Shown here: one piece after another, positions 18,302 through 25,532 of the stretch
Position numbering within the stretch: the first letter of the stretch is position 1
Layout of the letters: each line of letters begins with the position of its first letter
Assembly (NCBI GenBank): GCA_902795135.1
Contig: CADBJW010000004.1
Span: forward strand, 62,001 to 126,000
Length of the DNA: 64,000 nt
From: an uncultured Eubacteriales bacterium
GTDB taxonomy: Bacteria; Bacillota; Clostridia; Peptostreptococcales; Anaerovoracaceae
Direction: 5' to 3'
Translations under genes and position numbers: made by a program
Notes under the pieces: generated by a model
Seen by the model: the letters and a program-made list of their open reading frames with translations, nothing else
What the model was told of the DNA's origin: nothing
The model's database searches: none

Positions 18302-19591
18302 ATGACTGAAAGAAACATGGCAAAAGCTTTAGAAGAAGCTAAAAGAGTCGTTGGCTTGATCGCTAACTTTAACGAAAACGTTAACCCTGGATGGCTGGAA
18401 TACAGAAAATCCGTATCAACGGATGCTGCATTCATCGAATGGGAAGACGAAGGCGACGTATTCAGAGATCTTCACGGAACTGAATTCATCGACTGCCTCG
18501 GCGGATTTGGTATCTTCGCTTGTGGACACGGCAACCCTGAAATCAAGAAGACTGTAATGGCTCAGTTAGACAGATATTCACTCCACTCTCAGGAACTGGT
18601 TGACCCACTCAGAGGTTATCTGGCTCACCTGCTTGGACTGATTACTCCTGGCGATCTGCAGTACTGCTTCTTCACAAACGGTGGTGCTGAAGCTGTTGAA
18701 ATGGCTCTGAAGCTGGCTAGACTGGCAACAGGCGGCAGATGGTACATCTCAACTGTTGGAGCATTCCACGGCAAGTCCATGGGTGCTATCTCAATGGGCG
18801 GCAAGGGCGCTTACAGAGAAGACTATATCCCTATGATTCAGCAGGTACAGCACGTTAAGTATGGCGATGCTGATGCAGCAAGAGTAGCTATCGAAAACCT
18901 GGAAGCTGTAGGCGAAAAGGTTGCTGGACTGATCGTAGAACCAATCCAGGGCGAAGCTGGCGTTATCATTCCACCTGATGGATACCTCAAGGCTCTGAGA
19001 GAGATCTGCGACGAACACGGCGTAGCTCTGATCTTCGACGAAATCCAGACTGGTCTTGGACGTACTGGTACTCTGTGGAGATGTGACCATGAAGGCGTTT
19101 GCCCAGACATCATGACTTATGGTAAGGCATCATCCGGTGGTCTGGTACCTATTACTGGTATCATCGCTAGACCTTGGACTTATGAAAAGTCCGGTTGCGG
19201 CACTGGCGCAGAAGGCAAGATGTTTGAAAATCCATGGATCCTTGGATCACCGACATTTGGTGGTAACCCTCTGGCTTGCGCAGCATTTATCTCAACAATC
19301 AGATACATGCTCGAAAACGATCTTCCAGCTATGTCAAAGGCTAAGGGAGACAAGTACCTGGCTGGACTGCAGAAACTGCATGACAAGTATCCAACAGTCC
19401 TGACTACATTCAGAGGATCCGGTATGCTGATCTGCATGGAATTCCCTACAGACGAAATCGGCCACGAAGTAACTAAGGCTCTGTTTGCTAGAAACGTTAT
19501 GACAGCTGGTACTCTGAGACAATCGAAAAGGTTCTGGCTGCTCTGGACGAAGCACTGGCAGAAGTTAAGGCTGCATACAATCTGTAATTAG
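18302..19591 (+). CDS. Putrescine aminotransferase-like enzyme with disrupted 3' end
   Basis: Class III PLP-dependent aminotransferase, closest in motif order to putrescine aminotransferase (YgjG/PatA): FFTNGGAEAVEMALKLAR, AFHGKSMGA, VEPIQGEAGVI, FDEIQTGLGRTG, PLP Lys275 in TYGKASSGG, PTFGGNPLACAA, and NVMTAGTL. The family continues after TAGTL with about 16 residues containing RIEPPL. Here those are missing and the frame changes. The original ending (TIEKVLAALDEAL...AYNL) is still readable in another frame up to a TAA at 19585-19587. A deletion of roughly 50 bases (1 mod 3) near 19512-19518 explains this; the annotated frame adds about 20 unrelated residues and stops at 19591. Codon use is strongly biased, as in highly expressed genes. 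The ribosome site is strong. The enzyme may be inactive, or this may be a sequence error. Confidence 0.8.
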   Translation: MTERNMAKALEEAKRVVGLIANFNENVNPGWLEYRKSVSTDAAFIEWEDEGDVFRDLHGTEFIDCLGGFGIFACGHGNPEIKKTVMAQLDRYSLHSQELVDPLRGYLAHLLGLITPGDLQYCFFTNGGAEAVEMALKLARLATGGRWYISTVGAFHGKSMGAISMGGKGAYREDYIPMIQQVQHVKYGDADAARVAIENLEAVGEKVAGLIVEPIQGEAGVIIPPDGYLKALREICDEHGVALIFDEIQTGLGRTGTLWRCDHEGVCPDIMTYGKASSGGLVPITGIIARPWTYEKSGCGTGAEGKMFENPWILGSPTFGGNPLACAAFISTIRYMLENDLPAMSKAKGDKYLAGLQKLHDKYPTVLTTFRGSGMLICMEFPTDEIGHEVTKALFARNVMTAGTLRQSKRFWLLWTKHWQKLRLHTICN

Positions 19592-19633
19592 TAGAAATAC
19601 AGAATCGGTGTAAATTCATCAAATATCGGAAGG

Positions 19634-19663
19634 ACCCCACTTTAGTGGGGTTTCTTCTTTTTT
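19634..19663 (+). terminator. Terminator of the aminotransferase gene
   Basis: ACCCCAC (19634-19640) pairs with GTGGGGT (19645-19651), followed by a T-rich tract. Confidence 0.85.
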
Positions 19664-19672
19664 TGAGGAAAA

Positions 19673-19705
19673 CCCGCGTTCGACGCGGGGTTGGGTTTCT
19701 TTCGT
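19673..19705. terminator. Second hairpin after the aminotransferase gene
   Basis: CCCGCG (19673-19678) pairs with CGCGGG (19684-19689), then a T/G-rich stretch. It is probably a back-up terminator separating the gene from the toxin-antitoxin promoter. Confidence 0.5.
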
Positions 19706-19707
19706 TA

Positions 19708-19748
19708 TTGACTTTAATCGTACGAATATTCTATAATAATCGTATGAA
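19708..19748 (+). promoter_or_regulatory. Promoter and likely operator of toxin-antitoxin pair 1
   Basis: -35 TTGACT (19708-19713), 18-base spacer, -10 TATAAT (19732-19737). Two copies of AATCGTAYGAA (19716-19726 and 19738-19748) lie exactly 22 bases apart, one inside the spacer and one just after the -10. The core TCGTACGA of the first is a palindrome. This fits autoregulation by the antitoxin. Confidence 0.6.
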
Positions 19749-19793
19749 ATATGAAATAAACCCGTGCGATTTGAATACAAGGAGGGAGTTCCT

Positions 19794-20012
19794 TTGACCA
19801 TTACTGCAACAGAATTAAAGAACAATTTGGGGAAATATATGCAGCTTGCTGCAAATGAGGATATCTACATCACGAAAAACGGTCATGTTATCGTAAAACT
19901 CAGCAATCCGAACAAAGATAAAGTGGAAATTTTAGATAGCCTTGTAGGCGCTGCCGGGGATGTCAAAGATTCACTGGAAGATATCAGGGAAGGAAGACTG
20001 GCAAGGCAATGA
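19794..20012 (+). CDS. Antitoxin, Phd/YefM-like (pair 1)
   Basis: A short protein of 72 residues with the typical N-terminus of the Phd/YefM fold (TITATELKNNLGKYMQLA, then IYITKNGHVIVKL), which binds DNA as a dimer. The C-terminal tail would neutralise the partner toxin. The start is TTG at 19794 with AAGGAGGG upstream; a GTG reading from 19764 would put the ribosome site inside the gene. The stop overlaps the toxin start (ATGA). Confidence 0.82.
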   Translation: MTITATELKNNLGKYMQLAANEDIYITKNGHVIVKLSNPNKDKVEILDSLVGAAGDVKDSLEDIREGRLARQ

Positions 20013-20407
20013 GAATTATGCTCGATACGAATGTCATGATCGATATTTTGGAACGAAGAGAACCTTTCTTCACAGATTCTTATCTAGTTTTGAGAAATGC
20101 ACTTCTAAATGGCGATCTTTGCATGATGCCGGTATCTGTTACAACGGATATTGCCTATCTTCTTCGAAAGAATCCGAACGTGAAAACAAAACTGTTAGAA
20201 ATCTCAGATATGGTGACACTGACAGATGTATTGCCAACCGATTTTCAGGAAGCGCTGAATAGTGAGATAACGGACTTTGAAGATGCTTTGCTCGTGGCAA
20301 ATGCAAAACGGAACAAGGCAGACTGTATCGTGACAAGAAATGCGAAGGATTTTGTAGGGTCACAAGTAAATGCAGTGACACCCAAGGAATTACTAAGGGA
20401 ATGGTGA
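20009..20407 (+). CDS. PIN-domain toxin, VapC-like (pair 1)
   Basis: A 132-residue PIN ribonuclease. The acidic Mg2+ site is visible as LDTNVMIDIL (Asp6), DFEDALLVANA (about residues 90-100) and a final acidic position near RNAKDF. VapC-type toxins cleave tRNA or rRNA when not bound by antitoxin. The pairing of a Phd/YefM-like antitoxin with a PIN toxin and the 4-base overlap indicate one toxin-antitoxin operon. Confidence 0.87.
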   Translation: MRIMLDTNVMIDILERREPFFTDSYLVLRNALLNGDLCMMPVSVTTDIAYLLRKNPNVKTKLLEISDMVTLTDVLPTDFQEALNSEITDFEDALLVANAKRNKADCIVTRNAKDFVGSQVNAVTPKELLREW

Positions 20408-20490
20408 GAAACCCTGCCGCGGAGCTTTTGAAAATCAGTAAATCGACCATGTCGAAGAAGATGAGCAAATATGATATTCCTCTATTTGGA
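20404..20490 (+). pseudogene. Remnant of a Fis-type helix-turn-helix regulator
   Basis: Directly after the toxin, one frame reads NPAAELLKISKSTMSKKMSKYDIPLF. This matches the C-terminal DNA-binding helix-turn-helix of sigma-54-dependent activators (the AAxLLGIS...L..K...Y.I pattern). Nothing upstream encodes the rest of such a regulator, and the downstream reading frame is meaningless. It is probably the tail of a gene displaced by the toxin-antitoxin pair. Confidence 0.45.
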
Positions 20491-20533
20491 AAAGGATTGA
20501 GAGCACTGAGTAGAGGAACGGATGGGAATAAAA

Positions 20534-20567
20534 AAGCGGACGGTATCCTTCACGGTACCGTCCGCTT
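20534..20567. terminator. Strong hairpin, probable terminator
   Basis: AAGCGGACGGTA (20534-20545) pairs perfectly with TACCGTCCGCTT (20556-20567). The following T-tract is short. Confidence 0.6.
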
Positions 20568-20664
20568 CCATTCTTCACTTACAATAAGTACAGGGCTATT
20601 CGATCACAATTATCCGATTATTTCACCCATGCAAAAGCTTTTGGTTTCGCAACGCGCAGCCCAT

Positions 20665-20693
20665 TTGTCGAATCGGGCGTTTTGCGATATAAT
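20665..20693 (+). promoter_or_regulatory. Acyltransferase promoter
   Basis: -35-like TTGTCG (20665-20670), 17-base spacer, perfect -10 TATAAT (20688-20693). Only 9 bases separate the -10 from ATG 20703, so the mRNA should be nearly leaderless. Confidence 0.55.
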
Positions 20694-20702
20694 GCAAAGG
20701 CA

Positions 20703-21731
20703 ATGAAAGAGCGCAACTACTTATTCGACAACTTAAAAGCCCTTTTGATTTTCTGCGTTGTCTTCTCGCACTTCCTGCGCGTTGGCGGACACTTTGGCGT
20801 TTGCTCGCCGTCCAGAATCATCTACATCATCTGTTTTTCCTTTATGATGCAAGGGTTCTTTTTTGTGTCCGGGTTCTTCTCCAAGAATCTGGACAAATGC
20901 CGTGCAAAGGCTTTTGAAACCTTTATCATCCCTTACGTGGTGTTTATGATTCTCTGCTATTTCGAACGGTACGCCCTCTTTGGAATCGCGCATCTTTATC
21001 TGTATTTGCCGACTCACGCCATGTGGTTCCTGCTCGTCATGTTCTATCTTCGATTCGGCATCAAAACCCTGTCGAAGATTCCGTATATCCTGCCTCTCAG
21101 CGCCCTGCTGTATTTTCTGGCGGGAGCGATTCCATTCTGCGGTGTGGAAATGGCCTTTGGGCGGGCTTGTTCCTTCCTGGTGTTCTTTATGCTTGGTTAT
21201 TGCTGCAACTGGGATCACATCAAACGTCTGCGGAATATACCAAAGAAAGCCACCATTTTGCCGATTGCTTTATTGCTCGCATTCTCCATCTGGTTCGGCT
21301 GCCAAAAGCAGTTTGACGTGGAACTCCTGCTGCTCAAAGACAGTGACGCACACCTGGGGATTGGATTTGTAGAAGGGCTGATCGCCAGAGCAGTCGTGGT
21401 TTTGGTTTCACTGGGCTGGCTTGGGGTATGCATTGTACTTTTGCCAGACCGGAAGCTTCCAACCAAAGGAGGCTTGATCACCCAGATCGGACAGAATACC
21501 ATGACCGTCTTTTTGCTGCATGTTTTTGTCCGGCAGCTCATCAAGTGGGCCAACCGGATGGAACTGCCGATCCTGCAGCCGGGAGGCGCGATTCACGTGC
21601 TTTTGATGCTCGCAGTGGCCCTGGCCTGCCTCTATTTATTCTCGCGGCCGCCGGTGGTCAAGGCGTACGATAAAGCCATGGCATTCCTGTACAAACCTTT
21701 TGGAAAGCTATATTCAATTGTGGTAAAATAA
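20703..21731 (+). CDS. Membrane acyltransferase, family 3 (O-acetyltransferase type)
   Basis: A 342-residue integral membrane protein with about ten hydrophobic segments. The N-terminus (YLFDNLKALLIFCVVFSHFLR) has the conserved His of acyltransferase-3 proteins in the first helix. These proteins move acetyl or other acyl groups onto sugars, lipids or cell-wall components on the outer face of the membrane. The substrate is not evident. The acceptor could be the surface glycan encoded further on, but this is not shown. The 3' end seems to carry the promoter of scpA. Confidence 0.8.
   Translation: MKERNYLFDNLKALLIFCVVFSHFLRVGGHFGVCSPSRIIYIICFSFMMQGFFFVSGFFSKNLDKCRAKAFETFIIPYVVFMILCYFERYALFGIAHLYLYLPTHAMWFLLVMFYLRFGIKTLSKIPYILPLSALLYFLAGAIPFCGVEMAFGRACSFLVFFMLGYCCNWDHIKRLRNIPKKATILPIALLLAFSIWFGCQKQFDVELLLLKDSDAHLGIGFVEGLIARAVVVLVSLGWLGVCIVLLPDRKLPTKGGLITQIGQNTMTVFLLHVFVRQLIKWANRMELPILQPGGAIHVLLMLAVALACLYLFSRPPVVKAYDKAMAFLYKPFGKLYSIVVK
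21701..21729 (+). promoter_or_regulatory. Possible scpA promoter inside the acyltransferase 3' end
   Basis: -35-like TTGGAA (21701-21706), 17-base spacer, -10-like TAAAAT (21724-21729). The expected first base of the mRNA coincides with the scpA ATG at 21736. Confidence 0.45.
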
Positions 21732-21735
21732 TCCC

Positions 21736-22509
21736 ATGAGTTACAGAGTGAAATTAAACGTCTTCGAAGGGCCATTTGATCTTCTGGTGTATCTGATCGA
21801 GCATGCCAGAATGAGCATCTATGATATTCAGGTCTCGGAGATTACAACTCAATATATTGATTACGTGAAAGAGATGAAAGAGGCCGACGTGACTCTTTCG
21901 TCTGAATTTATGGTGCTCGCAGCAGAGCTTTTGGAAATCAAGTCCAAGATGCTGTTGCCAAGAACGGTCATGGACGAAGTCGGCAGCGAAGTTTATGAAG
22001 ACCCGCGGACGGAACTGGTCGCCAAGCTGCAGGAATACAAACGATTCAAATCCATTTCGGCCATGCTGGAAGAACGGGCAGCAGACGCCGCGGCGGCACT
22101 GGAAAAACCCCAGGAAGATCTGGCGGAATTTACGGGCGAGCCGGATGAGTACTTGCTGCTGGATACGGAGCAATTCCGGGCTGCCTTCGAACTGTTTCTC
22201 CAACGGAAAAAGCGGATGGAGGAACTGCGGGAACACCATATTCGTACGGAAAAAGAGCGCATCACAACGGAAGTGCGTATGGCGGGAATCCGGGAGTTCT
22301 TCAAGGCGGAAGGGCTGCGTGAGACGGATTTTCGCAGGCTGGTCCCGAACATCGAAGACAAATACGATATTTCGGTCACCTTCTCATCGGTGCTCGAAAT
22401 GATGAAAGAACGAACCCTTGACGCAGAGCAGAAAAAATTATTTGGAGACATTTTGGTCAAGGCGACGGATCAACTGTTTGAAGAGGGAGAATCAAATGGC
22501 AGGGAATAA
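21736..22509 (+). CDS. scpA: Segregation and condensation protein A
   Basis: ScpA is the kleisin that bridges the SMC dimer and ScpB in bacterial condensin. The 257-residue protein has the N-terminal YRVKLNVFEGPFDLLVYLIEHARMSIYDI and the FMVLAAELLEIKSKMLLP segment, a variable acidic middle, and a C-terminal winged-helix part (VTFSSVLEMMKERTL). No Shine-Dalgarno site precedes the ATG; a -10-like TAAAAT ends 6 bases before it. Its end overlaps scpB by 14 bases, so the two are translationally coupled. Confidence 0.93.
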   Translation: MSYRVKLNVFEGPFDLLVYLIEHARMSIYDIQVSEITTQYIDYVKEMKEADVTLSSEFMVLAAELLEIKSKMLLPRTVMDEVGSEVYEDPRTELVAKLQEYKRFKSISAMLEERAADAAAALEKPQEDLAEFTGEPDEYLLLDTEQFRAAFELFLQRKKRMEELREHHIRTEKERITTEVRMAGIREFFKAEGLRETDFRRLVPNIEDKYDISVTFSSVLEMMKERTLDAEQKKLFGDILVKATDQLFEEGESNGRE

Positions 22510-23089
22510 GACAATCAAATCGGCAATCGAATCGATGATGTTTGTGTGGGGGGAACCCTTGAGCGTCAAAGCCGTGGCTGATATATTCAATACAGATAAA
22601 AAAGAAATCTATGACTGCTTCAAAGAACTTCAGGAGGAGTACGAGCAGGAAGGCAGAGGCATTGTGATCCGGGAAGTCAACAAAAGCTTCCAGTTCGTCA
22701 CGAGAAAAGAAAACCTCGATTACATCGAACGGCTTTGCACACCGGTCAGAAAGCGCCGCCTGTCTCAGTCCGCACTGGAGACACTGGCCATCGTGGCCTA
22801 CAAGCAACCGGTCACCAAGGGCGAAATTGAAGCGATCCGAGGCATTCGGTGCGACCGCGTTATGGATGGCCTCATTAAAAAGAGACTCGTCGATGAAGTG
22901 GGAAGAGCCGACTCAGTTGGCCGGCCGATCCTTTACGGAACAACGGATGAGTTTCTCAAACAGTTTGGTTTTGAGACCCTTAAGGACCTGCCGGAAATCG
23001 AAGATATCGAAGGGGCGCTGATAGAGGAAGACGAAGACGCTCCGGTCATAGACGGTGTATTGGGGCAGATGAGTCTGGAGGACCTTTAG
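22496..23089 (+). CDS. scpB: Segregation and condensation protein B
   Basis: The winged-helix partner of ScpA in the SMC complex, 197 residues. Motifs are IESMMFVWGEPLSVKAVADIF, LSQSALETLAIVAYKQPVTKGEIEAIRG, and GRPILYGTTDEFLKQFGFETLKDLP. ATG 22496 has GAGGGAG upstream; a longer in-frame reading from 22418 lies wholly inside scpA. The C-terminal tail is acidic. Confidence 0.94.
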   Translation: MAGNKTIKSAIESMMFVWGEPLSVKAVADIFNTDKKEIYDCFKELQEEYEQEGRGIVIREVNKSFQFVTRKENLDYIERLCTPVRKRRLSQSALETLAIVAYKQPVTKGEIEAIRGIRCDRVMDGLIKKRLVDEVGRADSVGRPILYGTTDEFLKQFGFETLKDLPEIEDIEGALIEEDEDAPVIDGVLGQMSLEDL

Positions 23090-23092
23090 GGA

Positions 23093-24346
23093 ATGGGCAC
23101 CAATCAAACGAGGAAATTCATTGCAGGGGCACTGCTGATATGCATGGTGCTTTTCAGCATCTGCCTTGTTTCCTGTAAACCTGGCAATGATGCGGAGGAT
23201 ACCGCACAAAGCGAGTCCCAGCTGTCGTCGTTAGAGCCTCTGGAACAACCGGATGCAGAAACAGAAACGACGGCAGAGCCGAGGGGACCGGTTGCCGGGA
23301 TTTTTTTTGCGTCCGACTACCAGATCCAGTCGGGATGGGATACGCCCGGGGAACAGTTAAGCGGTATTTTGCAGGCGGTTGCAAAGGATCAAAAACAACT
23401 GGATGAAATGGTCCTTTGCGGGGACTACACCAACGATGGGCACCTGAACAATTATCAACTGAGCCCGGAAGACAGCATTCGGGAAATCAAGGATATTGCC
23501 GCTTCCTATTATCCGAACATCACACCGGAGCAGATGATTTTCGTGCAGGGAAATCACGATAAGCTTACGGAGTCCATCGCATCATCCGGGCTGCACGAAT
23601 ACGACGATTATTTGATTTACGTTTTGAATACGCAGAAAGAATTCCCATGGAAACAAGGGACGACCAGCGGCAGTCTGAAAAAGGTCCAAGGGGCATCGGC
23701 GGAAATGAAGTCCTGTTTCGATGAATTGATCAAGCAGGGAGAAACAAGGCCGGTCTTTATTGTGGGACATGTGCCTTTGCATTATACGGCGCGGACATCG
23801 TCCCTTCACAAGACGGGAGACAACCTGTATGCGTCCCTGATTTTTGATGTGGTCAATGAGGCCGGCGAGTCTTTAGATATTGTTTACGTGTTCGGGCACA
23901 ATCATTCCAAAGGCTGGGATTGCTACATGGGCGGCAGCAGCGTGTACAAGGCGAAAGGGGATAGGGTCCTGATTCCCGAATTCAAGAAAAGTGACCGCTG
24001 GACGAACCGGTTTTCGGAGCAGACGCTGGCCTTTACCTATCTGAATGCAGGCTATGTGGGGTACTATTCCAATTACGGGCCGGGCGAATCGGGATCTGCC
24101 GAAGCCGACCAGATTGTAGACCAGACGCTGACGGGCACTGTTTGTGAGATTTATGCGGACAAACTGGTTCTTTCCAGATACGATGCGGAGGGGCTGCATC
24201 CCATTGGAGGAAATGGTGCCGCAGATCCATACCAGGGCGGCATCGATAAAGACTTGATTGATGGGAGCTATTACAGTCACAAAACCGACAGTCCGCAGAC
24301 CGTCAGCCGCAAGGCGCGAAAGGCGCCAGCAGATGAATCACAATAA
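23093..24346 (+). CDS. Lipoprotein with calcineurin-like phosphoesterase domain
   Basis: The N-terminal signal ends in a lipobox (CLVSC, Cys at about residue 28), followed by an acidic Ser/Thr/Glu-rich linker. The catalytic core shows the binuclear-metal phosphoesterase motifs in order: SDYQ (~75), CGDYTND (~109), GNHD (~154), GHVPLH (~223) and GHNH (~268). It is thus a surface-attached hydrolase of phosphate esters; the substrate is unknown. GGAGG lies 11 bases before the ATG, and the gene starts 3 bases after scpB, so it may be co-transcribed with scpAB. Confidence 0.82.
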   Translation: MGTNQTRKFIAGALLICMVLFSICLVSCKPGNDAEDTAQSESQLSSLEPLEQPDAETETTAEPRGPVAGIFFASDYQIQSGWDTPGEQLSGILQAVAKDQKQLDEMVLCGDYTNDGHLNNYQLSPEDSIREIKDIAASYYPNITPEQMIFVQGNHDKLTESIASSGLHEYDDYLIYVLNTQKEFPWKQGTTSGSLKKVQGASAEMKSCFDELIKQGETRPVFIVGHVPLHYTARTSSLHKTGDNLYASLIFDVVNEAGESLDIVYVFGHNHSKGWDCYMGGSSVYKAKGDRVLIPEFKKSDRWTNRFSEQTLAFTYLNAGYVGYYSNYGPGESGSAEADQIVDQTLTGTVCEIYADKLVLSRYDAEGLHPIGGNGAADPYQGGIDKDLIDGSYYSHKTDSPQTVSRKARKAPADESQ

Positions 24347-24387
24347 AAGTGAAAATCCCAGAAAGCGCGTCCATTCTATGACGCAGT

Positions 24388-24666
24388 TCACTCGGTTTCC
24401 GACCGGCATAATCGAAGCTTTTGCGCGCGGGAAAGGCGCTTGATGGCGTACTCCCGGCTCATGGCTTCTTTTTTTGTATCGAAATACTCGATGTGAACGA
24501 GTTTGACGGGCGTGCGGGTGCGGGTGTACTTGCCGCCCTGGCCGCTGTTGTGGGAAGCCAGCCGCCGGCGGATGTCGTTGGTCCAGCCCGTGTACAGGGT
24601 TCCATCGGAACATTTCAAAATGTAGGTGCAGTTGCCCTTTTGTAAAGAATCGGTTTGGTATTTCAT
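24388..24666 (-). CDS. GIY-YIG nuclease-domain protein (YhbQ/UPF0213-like)
   Basis: A 92-residue single-domain protein with CTYILKCSDGTLYTGWTNDI (the GIY-YIG-type strands and catalytic Arg region), HNSGQGGKYT and the Glu-bearing KKEAMSREYAIKRL segment. Members are predicted nucleases related to UvrC/SLX1 domains; the cellular role is unknown. I chose the internal Met (24666) since the family starts near it. It is convergent with the phosphoesterase gene. Confidence 0.8.
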   Translation of the reverse strand: MKYQTDSLQKGNCTYILKCSDGTLYTGWTNDIRRRLASHNSGQGGKYTRTRTPVKLVHIEYFDTKKEAMSREYAIKRLSRAQKLRLCRSETE

Positions 24667-24695
24667 GCTTGGATTATACCACAGGCACAAAGGCT

Positions 24696-24730
24696 TTGCT
24701 TATTGATAAAATAATGATATTATAGTGATA
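24696..24730 (+). promoter_or_regulatory. Promoter and possible operator of toxin-antitoxin pair 2
   Basis: -35-like TTGCTT (24696-24701), 16-base spacer, -10 TATTAT (24718-24723). TGATA occurs three times at exact 11-base steps (24704, 24715, 24726), on one face of the helix across the promoter. This is a plausible antitoxin operator. Confidence 0.45.
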
Positions 24731-24761
24731 GCAATATAACCAAGTGAATAGGAGAAAAAAC

Positions 24762-25064
24762 ATGAATATTCGACCGGTTTCGGATTTGAGAAACAGATAT
24801 CCAGAAGTGGAAGCGGAACTGAAAAGAGCGGGCGCCGTTTACCTTACGAAAAACGGATATGGCACAGCGGTGCTGATTGAAATCAGCAAGTATCTGGAGC
24901 TGACGGGGGAAGCACTTCAGGAGTCCGTTCCAGCAACCCCTACCGAACATTATCGCGGATTGCTTCATAAATACGCGGATGCAAATCTGGCGGCAAAAGA
25001 AAAGCAAGCAGGGAAGCTGCATGCGAAAAAGAAGTATGGCGGGAAAGAGGAGAATCGCAGATGA
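24762..25064 (+). CDS. Antitoxin, Phd/YefM-like (pair 2)
   Basis: The 100-residue protein begins MNIRPVSDLRNRYPEVE and continues VYLTKNGYGTAVLIEISKYLEL, the usual beginning and beta-strand of the Phd/YefM fold, followed by a Lys/Ala-rich basic tail. ATAGGAG precedes the ATG. The last bases overlap the toxin start (ATGA). It differs clearly from the antitoxin at 19794. Confidence 0.82.
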   Translation: MNIRPVSDLRNRYPEVEAELKRAGAVYLTKNGYGTAVLIEISKYLELTGEALQESVPATPTEHYRGLLHKYADANLAAKEKQAGKLHAKKKYGGKEENRR

Positions 25065-25426
25065 AGGGGTGTTTTATTGATACGAATGTCATCATGAGGT
25101 ATCTTCTGGATGACAACGAGGAACAGGCATTGATTGCAGAGCACTTGATTGATGGAGGCGCATGGACCACGCCGGAAGTCCTGGCAGAAGTAACCTATGT
25201 ACTGGATAGCGTGTACGAGGTGAAACGGGATGAAATCACTACGGCACTGGAAATGATGGCAAATGTGTTGACCTTTCAGCCGGATGCGGTAACAAGAAGC
25301 GCCATTGGAGAATTTGGGCGGACAAAACTGGACTTTGTGGACTGCATGGCCGTTGCGTACGGGTTGCATGGAGAACGGGTTTTTACGTTCGATAAAGAGG
25401 TAAATAAGCAACTTCTACAACGGTGA
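25061..25426 (+). CDS. PIN-domain toxin (pair 2)
   Basis: A 121-residue PIN ribonuclease with acidic positions FIDTNVIMRYLL (Asp7), Glu in PEVLAEVTYVL (~44), LDFVDCMAVAYG (~92-97) and FDKEV (~111). The overlap with the antitoxin marks a bicistronic toxin-antitoxin unit, independent of the pair at 19.8 kb. Confidence 0.87.
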   Translation: MKGCFIDTNVIMRYLLDDNEEQALIAEHLIDGGAWTTPEVLAEVTYVLDSVYEVKRDEITTALEMMANVLTFQPDAVTRSAIGEFGRTKLDFVDCMAVAYGLHGERVFTFDKEVNKQLLQR

Positions 25427-25432
25427 ATTCGT

Positions 25433-25460
25433 TTGACACAATCGCCCTGACTAGTATAAT
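25433..25460 (+). promoter_or_regulatory. Promoter of the flavodiiron gene
   Basis: Consensus -35 TTGACA (25433-25438), 16-base spacer, consensus -10 TATAAT (25455-25460), the strongest-looking promoter in the window. Confidence 0.8.
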
Positions 25461-25532
25461 GAAATAGGTAGAACCAATACATATTGCTATAACAAATGCA
25501 TTTTAGCGAATAAGGGAAAAGGAGACATACGT

